This document shows, one piece after another, positions 1 to 11,368 of a DNA stretch of 64,000 bases. Numbering within the stretch: the first letter of the stretch is position 1; each line of letters opens with the position of its first letter. Made by a program: the position numbers and the translations under genes. The DNA lies in contig MU270025.1 in NCBI GenBank assembly GCA_021432635.1, positions 269,244 through 333,243 of the forward strand, read 5' to 3'. Source of the stretch: Thozetella sp. PMI_491 (Eukaryota > Ascomycota > Sordariomycetes > Chaetosphaeriales > Chaetosphaeriaceae). The notes below the pieces were generated by a model, which searched no databases, had not been told where the DNA came from, and worked only from the letters and a program-made list of their open reading frames with translations.

Positions 1-1692
1 TCGTTTCTCGGGGGTACTGACCCGGGCTCGGTCAGCAGCACGGATAGCGCAAGGTAGGGGTCGTCCCCAGAAATATATGGGCCGACCCCGTATTTTGTCG
101 GGATGCCCCATGGGAATGGCAAATCCTGGCGGTTCTATAGATGGAGACGCTATGAGATGCCGAACCCGTCACAAGGGACTATATGCAGCATTGGATAACA
201 TAGGCATATACTGGAGATAGTCAAGGTGCCTTTTCTAGAGCTACCCAAGCAGCGGCGCACGATCAAGGGGGGAGGGGGGAGATCTGTGCACTGAGCTCAT
301 CGCCGCGCGTATTCTTCTCCCTAGATTCTCTGGCGACAGATCAGCACGCAAGGAAACGTCAGGTGAGCGGTTTATTAGCATATCTCACCCTTGTCAGTTC
401 CTTGCGCTTGTCTCGCGACTCGCCAGCCCACCAAGTGAGACCTGCGGAATTCGTTGCCGAGTTTACTAGCACCGTTGAGATTTGCATGGTGCCGGCTGAA
501 AATTGGTTCGAGAGGCCAGGTTACGCTGCTGGATGGAAAAAAAATTAATTTCTTGTCATGGATGCTTCGAAGACTAGCTAACCCTGCGTCCTATTGAAGC
601 AGCCTAGGCCAGTCAAGACCACCCCTACACGTAGCTAAGGCGGACGTTTGTGGAGTACCACGTGGTGCACAACATGTCTGGCATCATCAGCACGTTCCCA
701 CTAAGGCCCTTCCTGGTTTTCGGCTGAAAAACGCTCGGTGTCCTGGAATTGCCGGCGTGCTGGACGCTTACCCAATGGGCAGCTCAATCATTCCTCGTGC
801 GGGTCAGCTTTAGCCTCTGAGTGTGGTGTCAGGGCATCTAGGCCGACATACTAGTCCCCATACACGTCCGCGCTAAGCACAACCCGTCCCACTGTCAACC
901 CGCGCGGCGCTCTCCTCTGCGCACTTCCCCACGGCCGCTCGGAGTCGCCTTTTAAATAAGAACGTGTAGCTACTAGCATAGAAGCCCAGTCCTCCGCTAG
1001 CCAAGGAAAATTGAGAGCGGTTAGCCAGGACGTGTGGCTATTAGGATATAAAATCCGTCCATCCATTAGCCAGAGCAAACTGGGGGAAGGCCTAGAACCT
1101 GTAGCTACTGGCACATAAAATCGTCCCTCTACTAGCCAAAGCAATATGGGGAGGACTGCTAAGGTGCGGTACGCGCCATCTGATTACCCCTGGCGTCACC
1201 GACGAGCGTTCTAGATCGATGCCGCACCCCCGGGGTGAGCGAGCAAGACGTGGACAGGCCGCAAAGGGATACCGTACGATTCTCCCTACGAGTCTGTGCA
1301 CTGGGGCAGTAGCTGAGCATAGGCAAATGCTGGCCTTCCGCATGATCACAGCTCGCAGGTGAAACTAGAGGCAGGGCGTGACCCGTCTGGGCTCCTTGGA
1401 GGTCTCCAGCGGTCCCAGGCCTTTAAGAAGCCCGGAGCACTGCACCTTCCAGCCCTAAGCTGCAATCGCCTTGCGCTTGTTGTTTTGTTGATCAAATATC
1501 ACCAGTGACGGTCTTGCAAGGCGCTTCAACGTTTCCATTTCGAATTTCAAACCCAAATATATCGATTGTCGCTTAGAACCATTCTGTCGGGTCCTTAGTT
1601 GTTTTGCCAAGTCCGGCCAAGACGTTTGACTGCCCGGGCCAAGACTTTGACTTTGCCAAGACTTCTGTTCCGCCAAGACCTTCCATTTCGGT
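1..1692. other. gene-free left flank and promoter of the polymer-synthetase-like gene
   Basis: No reading frame here has the composition or conserved motifs of a real protein. The stretch contains a degenerate threefold tandem repeat (described separately) and otherwise unremarkable intergenic sequence. The last several hundred bases must hold the promoter and 5' leader of the adenylating enzyme that starts at 1693. The leader around 1600-1690 repeats CCAAGAC-like words (for example gccaagacgtttgact and gccaagacttctg), which may be chance or a small tandem leader repeat. Confidence 0.6.
962..1150. repeat. degenerate tandem repeat, three copies of about 52 bp
   Basis: Three related units lie at about 962-1013, 1030-1082 and 1097-1150, with starts about 67 bp apart. 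Each begins with an A-C-N-T-G-T-A/G-GCTA core, has a CATA(A/G)AA core near its middle and ends in TTAGCCA/CTAGCCA followed by an A-rich G-C-A-A patch. Units 2 and 3 are the most alike. The copies differ at many positions, so the array is old or has been mutated. I see no open frame or terminal repeats that would make it a transposon. Confidence 0.6.
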
Positions 1693-4600
1693 ATGGCAGC
1701 AGCCAATAAGGGGCCGGACGCTCACGACAACAGTGCAGCGAGCAACTACATCCTCTATTCAAGTCACAAAACCAACGATGTTCTTTCCATCGAAAATGTC
1801 AACACTCTCCCGGATCTCTTCAGGTTACAGGCGAAACTTCGGGACGAATCGACGCTCTTTTCCTTTCAAAACCAGTCGGATGCCGGTATAACTAGGATAT
1901 CCTATGCGGACGCCTACGAGACTTCCTCGCGGCTCGCCAACGCCTTGCGGACCATTTGTCAAAGAACCAGCCAGAAACCGGCTGTGGTAGGTATCTGGCT
2001 TGAGAAGTCCATCCAGCTGCATCTCGCAATTCTCGCGACAACCATTTCTAGCGCAACCTGGCTGCCATTTGACCAAGATGCGCCCGCTGCTCGCGTGAGA
2101 GCTTGCTTAGGGGATAGCGATGCATGCGTTCTACTCTGCGATGCCAGCCACTACGACGAGGCCGTCAAGGTGGTTGAAGGCAACCCGCATTGCAAAGTGA
2201 CCTCGTTCGAGGAATTGAGTCGACTGGCGGAAGGCTCGGACGGGCAGACGGACACGCTGCAAGGGCCGGAAGCGCACGACACAGCATATATGATTTACAC
2301 ATCGGGCAGCACAGGAACTCCCAAGGGAATCGAAATTCCTCACAGAGCTGCGCTCTCTTTCTGCTTGAGCGAGCGCTCGGTCTTGGAGACTGGGCCCGAC
2401 GACATCGTCTGGCAAGGGTTCAGTCCTGCATTCGACATGTTCATCGAGGAGGTGTAAGTTGGGAACTTGGACAATTCTCACGCCCTCCTACGAAAGCCCT
2501 TCACTAATTCTTTTGAAACAGATGGGTTAGTATTGCCGGTGGTGCACATGTTGCGATTGGCAGCCGTGCTGAATGTCAGGACGTGTCCGGTCTAGGGGGG
2601 GCAGGAGGTGTCTGGGCCAAACGCGGCGTCACCCTGGTGAATGCTGTGCCCACGCTCATCAACATCATGACCTCGTTGGATGAAGAAGGCGGTCTGCCTC
2701 ACAGCGTGCGCCTACTCAACCTTGGAGGAGAGGCCTGCCCCCCCGCCCTGGTGAAACGTCTGTGGCACTCCAGCCTGCGAATTTTCAACACATATGGGCC
2801 GTCCGAGACCACGGTCACGAGCACGTTCCAGGAACTATTTCCGGACGAGCCCGTTACCATCGGCAAACCTCTCCCCATGTATCACGCCCTGGTGCTGCCG
2901 ATCGAGGATGACGCGTCAAGCACACGAACTCCGCTGTTGCTACGAAGTGGCGCAGAGGGAGAGCTCGCCATAGGTGGTCCGTGTCTCGGGAAAGGCTATG
3001 TGGGGAGATCGTCACTCACTGCCGAGAAGTTTATTGCGCATCCACTTCCGTCGCAACAGGGGGAGCGGCTCTACCGGACAGGGGATCGCGTGCGTCTGGA
3101 CCAAAACCTGAACATCATTTTTCTCGGCCGCATCGACACCCAAGTCAAGCACCGTGGGTTCCGCATCGAACTGGGGGAGATTGAGAATGCCGTCTCCGCC
3201 CACCCCTGCGTGCAGACCGCCGCCGTCATCTTGTCGGCGTGTACCGATCGACTCGAAGCTTACGTGGTCACCAAGGATGATCGTGCCGTCGACGCCAAAG
3301 AGCTAAGAGATCAGCTCCACCGTCTCCCTTCCTACATGCACCCCGAGGCTTTCTTCTTCACGCCCGCAGCGGAAATGCCGCGCCTGCCGAGCGGCAAGAT
3401 CAATGTGAAGGCTCTCCAGGATGTCTCGGTGCGACTGGCCTTAGAGAGCAAGGAGACGCAGGCGGCTGCATCGCGTGGGGACCTTCCTGCGGATGACTCC
3501 GAGCTCAGCCTCATTCTGCGGGCCATGGGGGAGGTTTTCCCGCAAGCCTCCGACATCACTCCCTTGAGCGACTTCTTCGATGACCTCGGCGGCCACAGCT
3601 TAACAGCCGCCATGCTTGTAAGCAAGCTCCGCAAGGAGAGCGCTGACGGGTCCGGACTGCGGAGCGTTGGGTTAAAAGAGGTTTACATATATCGCACCGC
3701 CAAGAAGATCGCAGAAAGCGTTGCTGTCACGGATGAAAAAGACGGGCTGCTTGAGGATGGGCACGAGCGTTTGAACACACGAGTCGGCAGCCACTGGCCC
3801 GTGTCGCCAGTCAGGTACTGGATTTGTGGCATCGCTCAAGTCCCCGCCCTCATCTTTTTCTTTCTGGTACAGTTCGTCGCGCTGTTTGCGCCATACATTA
3901 CCTTCTATGCCGTGCACCAGATCAGCAGCCTCGCCTATGCCATTGTCGCCACTTACTTAGCCTTCGTTATTATACCCGTGTTCTTGACTACGCTCGCCAT
4001 TTGCGGCAAGTGGGCCACTCTTGGCAGAGCCAGGGCCGGCGAGTATCCGCTGTACGGCCTCTACTATTACCGGTGGTGGTTGGCCGAAGAGTTCGTCAAC
4101 CTAGTGAACATCCCGGTGGTCGCTGACACGGCGCTCCTGCCCGTCGTGATGCGCGCCCTGGGCGCCCGCGTCGGCATCCACTGCCACATCTCATCCCTAC
4201 ACATCGGAGCCGCGTTCGACCTCGTGTCTATCGGTGACGACGTCGTCATAGGGAAGGACACCGCGCTTGCCACAAGCTGGATTGAGCGAGGCCGTTTGAT
4301 GCTCGCACCCGTATCTATTGCGTCCCAGGTCCACGTTGGCAGCAACTCAGCTATCGAGGGCGGCTCACGAATTCAAGAGGGCGGAGAGCTGGGCGCGATG
4401 ACGATGCTGCCGAGTGACGCGTGCGTGCCGGCGGGGGAGCGATGGATCGGCTCTCCGGCTCGGTTCGACTCGTACCCGGCCGATGTGGGAAATATGCGTG
4501 CTTCACGGCCTAGCTTCCCTCGTGTGGCCGCCATGACATTTGCTACCTCTGCCACGTCCGTATTCATCCTCCCCATCATCTCTTTTCTGCCCCAAATCCC

Positions 4601-6128
4601 GAGCATATTGTTGTTCGAATTCGCCAACCTCCCGGTGCTCAACCTGTGGATCCAAACCGCCATCGTTGCTGTACCCTCTGCAATTGTCTATATATTCCTG
4701 GTTCTATCCGAGCTCGTCTTACTTCGGTGGCTAGTGCTGGGTAAGGCCCGAGAGTGCTCGTACCGCACCACGTCGTTCTACTTTTATCGGAAATGGTTTG
4801 TCGATCGACTGATGGATCAAAGCCTGGTCATTCTCCACCCGGTCTATGCAACCCTCTATGTCGTCCCCTTCCTGCGTCTACTCGGCGTCAAGATCGGCCA
4901 CATGGCGGAGGTCTCGACCGCCAGGGGCATTAACTTCGAGCTCACGGACATCGGGAACGAGTCCTTCATCGCGGATCGCGTGCTCATCGGCGATGTGTCG
5001 GTTCGCGCCAATATAGTCACGTTGAAGAAGACCAAATTGAATGCGCGCGCCTTTGCCGGCAACAACTCCTTGATTCCACAGGGGATGGAGATGGCATCAA
5101 ACACTCTAGTCGGGGTCATGTCTGTTGCTCCAGAAATACCCCTCAAGGAGGGCCAAAGCTGTTTTGGCAGCCCTCCTGTCATGATGCCATCTCGGCAGCG
5201 TGGCACATCAAATCACGCAGACCACCTCCTCTACACCCCCCGCTGGACACAGGTTGCACTTCGCCTTTTCATTGAAGGGATGCGTATTGTTGTGCCCCGG
5301 ATCCTGATCGTGTTCGGCTTAGGAGTCGGGATACAGGTTTTCGACCTGGTCCACACACAGCTTGGGCTGTGGCCGTTCTTGGGACTGGTGCCTATAATTT
5401 ACTTCTTCCGTAAGTTGACATCCTTGGCGACTGCCAGAAGATTGTTCAGAATCTAACAGCTGCGTACAACAGTCTTCGCAGCCCCCGCTCTCCTAATCAC
5501 TCTCCTCTTCAAGTGGGTTCTCATCGGTCGTTATCGACCAGCCGAATGGCCTCTATGGAGTGTCGACGTGTGGAAGTCGGAGTTCGTCACTGCTACTTAC
5601 GAGACGCTCGTAGCTCCACTTCTCGCAAATATGCTGACAGGCACTCCATTCATTGCCATGGTCTTCCGTCTTTTCGGCGTGCAAGTGGGCCAACGAACAA
5701 CACTTCTCACACACGATATAACCGAGTACGACATGGTCAGTCTGGGAGACGAGGCTGTCCTCAATCGTCATTGCGGACCGCAGACGCACTTGTTTGAGGA
5801 CCGGATCATGAAAATCGGACGCGTGGAGGTCGAGGCCCGTGGGTGTATGAAAACGTATTCAATCGGCCTTCCCAACAGTCGCGTTGCGGCTGGCGCCGAG
5901 GTAGGATGCCTATCACTCGTCATGAAGGGTGAGACCGTCCCTGCCGGCGAGGCATGGGAGGGCGCACCAATTGTTCCTCGCCGCGAAAGGCAGTTTGTAC
6001 GCGACTCTGGGGCGACCTCGGCCGACGAGCGTGAGTCAGCCGAGAACTCAGACTCTCAAGATTCCAAGGATGGGGATGCGGATGCGGATGCGGATTTGGA
6101 TACGCCTGAAAGTTTTTGTACCCAATAA
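1693..6128 (+). CDS. membrane-bound NRPS-like amino-acid polymer synthetase (A-T-[TM pair-LbH domain]x3)
   Basis: Exons 1693-2453, 2522-5409 and 5473-6128 give 1434 residues; both introns have GTAAGT donors and keep phase. The adenylation domain (about 1-560) has TSGSTGTPKG at 203-212, YGPSETT at 345-351, YRTGD at 438-442, GFRIELGEIE at 466-475 and catalytic Lys546 in PSGK. A carrier domain follows, with GGHS at 610-613 (Ser613 for phosphopantetheine). Then come three repeats of a transmembrane pair (about 690-750, 920-995, 1170-1235) plus a soluble left-handed beta-helix domain. These domains share S-I/L-G-D/N turns (FDLVSIGDD, FELTDIGNE, YDMVSLGDE) and end in WIGSPA, CFGSPP and WEGAPI. No condensation or thioesterase motif is visible. 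This is the architecture of bacterial epsilon-poly-L-lysine synthetase and its fungal relatives, which activate one amino acid and polymerise it at the membrane. The exact product is inferred. The C-terminus is an Asp-rich tail. Architecture is certain; the polymer identity is not. Confidence 0.88.
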
Positions 6129-6387
6129 CAAAAGTGCCTAACACGACAGGTTCGGATGATAGTTGATAAAGTTCAGGATGAAACTCGTCGATACGTGGCA
6201 TTGTAACAAAGCGCTAGCCTAACGGCTTCATTGATTGCGGAGATCCCGATCAAAAGACCTTCTTTTAGCTTTAAGAAACAGGTTGATTATCAGGATTCTC
6301 TGGTTTGCGAGACCGCTATACCGTAAATTCTGCGCCGTAGCTCTATGCAGAACTAGGCCAGCGTATGAGGACTTGCAAATCGATGTC

Positions 6388-9300
6388 TTAGGTATCCTCG
6401 GCCCAGTATTGATCCCATTTGGCACCCCATTCGTGCTTTACATCCTTCAACCAATCGTCGAATGTAATCTCGACGTTCATCTTCAGGACACCGTTCTTCA
6501 GTCCACGCCACCCCTCGACCGGCGCTTTGATGTGCTTGTGGCCCTTGGGACAAAGTGTCCTCCACTCAGGCCCCCTCTCGCCATTGTCAACAGCTGTCTT
6601 CTTCTCGAAGCATTCCTGGCAAAGGCTGAGATCCGTACAGAAATAACAGAGGTAGAGACTGCCTTCAGGCTCGTTCCAGTCCCAGAATTCCTTATTGCAG
6701 TCCCCGCAAAAAAGAAAACTTCCGGGATCTAGGTCCTCCTCCTTTCCGTCACTCTTGTTCGAAGCACTGTCCTCTTCATCGTCCGAACTATCCTCATCAC
6801 TCATTCCCAACTCATCCTGTTCACGTCCTTGGTCCATCTTCCAGATCTCCATGTTCACGATATAGAGCTGGCACGTAGCTGCCACGCTTGCATGCCGCTC
6901 CAATCCCACACAAGCCAATACTTTGGCAAGCATTCGGAAGCTGGCGCTATCATTCCAGCCGAAACCATCGTTTAAAGCCTCGAGGCACCCATCAAAGACG
7001 GCTTGCAGCCCGGCTTCGTACTCTGGTGGCGTCCCCAGCCGGCAGGTCATGTGCGCAAGTGGGATGCTCAGCTGAGACCTGTCCGGGTCAAATCCCTTAC
7101 CCGACATATCGGCCATTCTAGCTACCAGGATCCTCATTTCATCAAAAGCGGCCATCTTCGCCTCTACCACGCGAGCCGCACGGAACTCTTGGAGGAGGAT
7201 ATCGGCGAGGGCAAATGAGGCTCGGGTGAAGTCTTCTAAGAAAACTCGCTCTAGCCCCAGGGTTTGGTTAAGCAGTTCCTTAGCCTTGAAGAGATCGTCT
7301 GGAGAGCGCAGAGCGGTGCTATGCAAAAGAGCTTTCCGTATGAGCAACCTAGCGATCCCGTAATCGGTTGGCCGAAGCCCTCCGATAGCTTCGTCAAGGA
7401 CATGGAAAGCATATTCCACTTCGTTGCAGACAACCGCGGCGTGCTCGAACCCACCCGAGTTTGTCTCGGTCTGCATGATGAACCTCCTACGATCCTTCCC
7501 CGCGAGCATCTTCGTGATCTGAATGATCTGACTCCACTGTTTGTTCTGGCCTAGGACCGATGCGGCGTCAAAAAATTCGCCGCTTAAAGGGATGTTGGTG
7601 GGGCTTAACGTTGCCTGGGCAAAATACTGGGAGATATGGTCAACGATCATATGATTATGGCCGAGCTCGATTTCGATTTTGAGTCGTCTCTGGTGCACCT
7701 TTCGAAGGAGAAAGAACAACTGTAGGTCCTTCGGACTGTGTGTCAGCCTTCTTTTTGGAAACACCTCGATCGCCTTGTTGAAATGTTCCAGCGCCTCGAT
7801 CCTGCGTGCCCGCTTTTTGGCCTCTTTCGTAGCCTTTTCTTCTTCCCCTCCTTGTGCGCTCTTTTGGCGGTTAGCCTTGGCGTTGAAAGTCTCATTGTCG
7901 TCCATTGCGAACAAAGCATTGCCTAGGTCAGCATGGAGCTGGAACAATTCTAACATGCTTGGAGTCTTGTTGAGGCAAGATTTCAAGAGATCTACACTCT
8001 CTTCATCAAAGCCATAGCCACGCATCGCGGCGCCTATAGCCTGGCACGCCTTGAGAGGCTTCGGGATGTCTGGGAATACTTCAGACAGAAGCATGAAAGC
8101 CTGGATAGGAAACTTAGTGTGGCTCATATTGTGGCTTTGGAAGAGCTGTTGAATTTGGCTGTTGTCTGGAAGTAGGTTCCTTGCTTCTTTCAGAGCTGCA
8201 TAAGCGAGGCTGAAGTCTAAAGCAGCTCCCCATTGGGTTTCCGAGTTGAACCAAGAATTAATATGACCACGGGCCAGGAGCACGTAGATATATTGCTTGT
8301 CTTTAATGATATGCTCCATCCTCTCCAAGGTATCTGGAGGAAAGTTTTGGGTTGAGAGCGATGGGCCGTACCCGATCCATTTGGCGAGTAAATCGACGGC
8401 CACCTCCGTCTCGTCCTTTCCCTCGCCGAGAATAGAATGGAAGTCAAAAGGGAGTCTGATTTTGGAGAACGCTCTACCTTTATTGCTGAGAAAATCATCT
8501 AGACCTTGGATGACTTGCGCGATTTCATCTTTTTTCAGGCTATTCTTGTCAATATCCTGAAGGTGTTGTTTCCAGAATTTGGCGGCGTAATTGATGCCGA
8601 GCGCTTCAAGCCGGTCATATGTGGCATTCAGATCACCGTCACGCGTGAGAGTTGAAATAATGTCTTTGAAAATGATCAAATTGCCGATAGAAGGTAGGCA
8701 TCGAAGCTGGTGATTCGGTGCTTCCGTTTGCTGGAAAAAGAGCTTAAGGGATCGATCATGAAAGCCAACCAGAATGTGAAGGTCTGCCAATCGATTCCTG
8801 ATCTCGGCTGCTTCATCGCCTTCGTCCTCTTCACCTAGCTTCTCATCGCCGGCATCATCTTCTTCGTCGTCGTTGAACTTACTGCTGAAAACCTTGAGAA
8901 ATCTGCGATACGTCAGATCAGGTAATCTTAGCACCCACGCCAGTTAAGTTATTACTCACATGGCCGATCTGTGCTCAAGCTCATCGTCGATGTTAAATTC
9001 TGAATCATTGGCAACTCTCTCCATGATGTTGGTAAGCTGCGGTAGTCGGAGAGGCGCTTTAGAGTAAGCAATCCAGGTAAAGAAGTGCTTTAGATATTCT
9101 AGGCCTGCGCCGGTTCGCCGCTTGCAACACTCTCTTAATAAAGTTTCATAAAGCTCGTTCGTGCTCCCAGGAGCCTTGGCTATCTCTTTGATGATGAGAC
9201 CTTCTCGGCCCAAGGCGTTGAGTCTCCGGAGAATGTGCTCAATATATGCCATACCTGGAGAATGGTTACTAACGACCACAATCATGGAGTCAACCCTGTA

Positions 9301-11007
9301 CTTACTGTCTGCCTTGCTACTAACCTGAGCCGTAACTTTGCCATGAAGACCACGACTTAGTCCTTTCAACCGAGGCAGTTGCTTGATGCGTCCCATGGCC
9401 ATCTTTTTCATGTCGGCGGCCAGCTTTTCTCTGCATAGCTCCAGACGATGGTACTTGACATCACCAATCCCCATCTCGTATGAAGGATCAGAGGTGAACA
9501 CAATCTGAATCTTGAAGTCGGACATGGCGGCTTGGGCAATTGTCTCGTGCAACTGTCTTCGGCCATCCTTCTCATCGACTTGATCTATACCGTCCAGCAC
9601 AAGGATTAGGCGGCGCTTCGAGTCGTTTTTAAACCTGTCCAAAAATAGGCTGGTCCACAGGGTCTTGACATCCCATCTCCTGTTCAATGCCCCGCGTTGG
9701 AGCTCAGTCAGGATATCTTGTCGATAGCCATTGTCTTGCTCAGCTATCTGCACAGCGCACCATCGCATCATCGCGTGAATAGAGTCGAGGCCGCGACGGT
9801 CGTCTCGGAAGAAGAAGTATGATATAAAGGTTGACTCGGACGGCCCAAACTCCCTCTGCAGTTCCGTCACAAGCTTGTAGGCGAGGACCGACTTGCCCAT
9901 GCCGGGCGCACCGACGATCCACCACAATTTCGACTCGTCAGCGCAGATCGCCCTGAACCCGTCCTCGGCCGTCAGCCACGCAAGCGTATCGGGGATATAC
10001 GCGAGTCTCAGTTCGTTAAATTGGTTCTTTGTGAGGACATTGCCCCCTAGTTCCTCTTTGACTCGCCGCAGCGCCGTCGACGACGCGTCCCCGACATCTG
10101 TCACTGTCTTTCCCTTATCAACCTTCGCACTTTGATGATGCATCATGGCGAACTCCTTCCTCATCTCTTGGCGCATTTCCTTGAGGGTACTGTTGCTGTC
10201 GGTTGTTATTAATTTCATCTCTTGCGTCATGCGCAACCCCTGAGATGTCATAGCCCAATTTTCTTCCTCTATGACCAAGAGTCGGTCCACCTTGGTATCC
10301 ACTATGTTGACTGTGTTGCTCGTGTCGATGGCTGTGCGCAATGTCATCATCAGTGTGGCAGACTCGAGGCGTTGCAAGCACGTGTTGAGCGTCACAAATG
10401 CTGTTTTCAGCTTGTTATCGCCGCCACCTGTAACGAGTGCGTGCGCCCACTTTCGAAAGCGCCCGTGGTCGTCGGTGCGGTACTTCTGTGCAACAGCGCA
10501 TACGTCTAACAAGGCGCAAAATACATTTATCAGGAAAGATTGATACGAGTGCAGGGTCGGCAAGCGGCTCTCGAGAAGGTCTAGACGCTCCAGAAAGGAG
10601 TTCACTATGTCGAAAAAAGCGATGATCATGTCGTAGTCTTGAGACACGATACTCCCTGAGTTGAGGCAGTAGTTGAAGGCTGTAACTATACCAGCGGCGG
10701 GTGGGAAGGCACCGGAAGCGGCGGTGCTAATATGCGAGGCCACCGACGTTATGATGTCGGTGTTGCGACCGACCACCCCGCGTAGTCTGTCGAGCCAGGT
10801 GCCTGGGTGACGGAAATCTTCAAAAGATTTGAGGAGGCGGGTCTGCTCAGCTTTTATGGTGGACATGCTCCATTTGTCGCGGCCAGTCGCTGAGAGATTG
10901 AAACCGCTCTTGTCCTGGTAGTTCTTGAGCGCTTGCTCCCACAGCTTTGCCACATCGGAGGGTATGTCGTCCAAGCTATCATCAAAGAAATACGCATCTG
11001 CCGACAT
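6388..11007 (-). CDS. NLR-like STAND protein: Goodbye - NACHT - TPR-like - ZZ zinc finger
   Basis: Exons 11007-8960 and 8902-6388 (GTGAGT donor, CGCAG acceptor, phase kept) give 1520 residues. The N-terminal about 220 residues resemble the fungal Goodbye domain of STAND proteins. The NACHT-type NTPase has Walker A GAPGMGKS at about 366-373 and Walker B LILVLDGID at about 467-475. A long helical region follows with TPR-like pairs, one beginning near a Lys/Arg-rich patch (KKRARRIEALEHFNKAIEVF). Close to the C-terminus a ZZ-like zinc finger is visible as CGDC, CYFC, CQEC and CPKGHKH. Such proteins are cytoplasmic signal-transducing ATPases implicated in fungal heterokaryon incompatibility and innate immunity; the ligand here is unknown. 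An acidic run, EDSSDDEEDS, precedes the finger. The gene lies just downstream of the LysM gene on the same strand. Confidence 0.85.
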
Positions 11008-11368
11008 TATGGCTGCTAAAGGTCTAAATTGAGGATATGAAAAGGTCGATTGTGAACGTGGCTACAGGTAATACGAAAAGTAGGGGGCGAAAGCCAGAGC
11101 CTTTAAGATAATAGACAAGGCTTGTTCACGTGGCCTGCATGCCAGCTTACCCCCTCCCCCCTATGGCGGGGTCGAACGAAGTACGGAATGACGCACTCTC
11201 CTACTGGCCGGGGGATCTGAGCTAAGTGGTAATGCAACGCTCCAGGGGTACCCTGTAGAGTAGCTATTTCAGCTATGTTAAGTGATTCTTGATATATTAT
11301 GAGAGGCAAAACGAATAGCGTCTTGCACTGCGCCACTTGGAAAACATCAAGAGGATGTCCACGTTGAT
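11008..11368. other. promoter region of the NLR-like gene / 3' flank of the LysM gene
   Basis: About 360 bp separate the LysM stop codon from the start of the NLR-like gene; both are read leftwards. It must contain the LysM terminator and the NLR promoter. I see no additional gene, repeat or clear TATA box. Confidence 0.55.
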
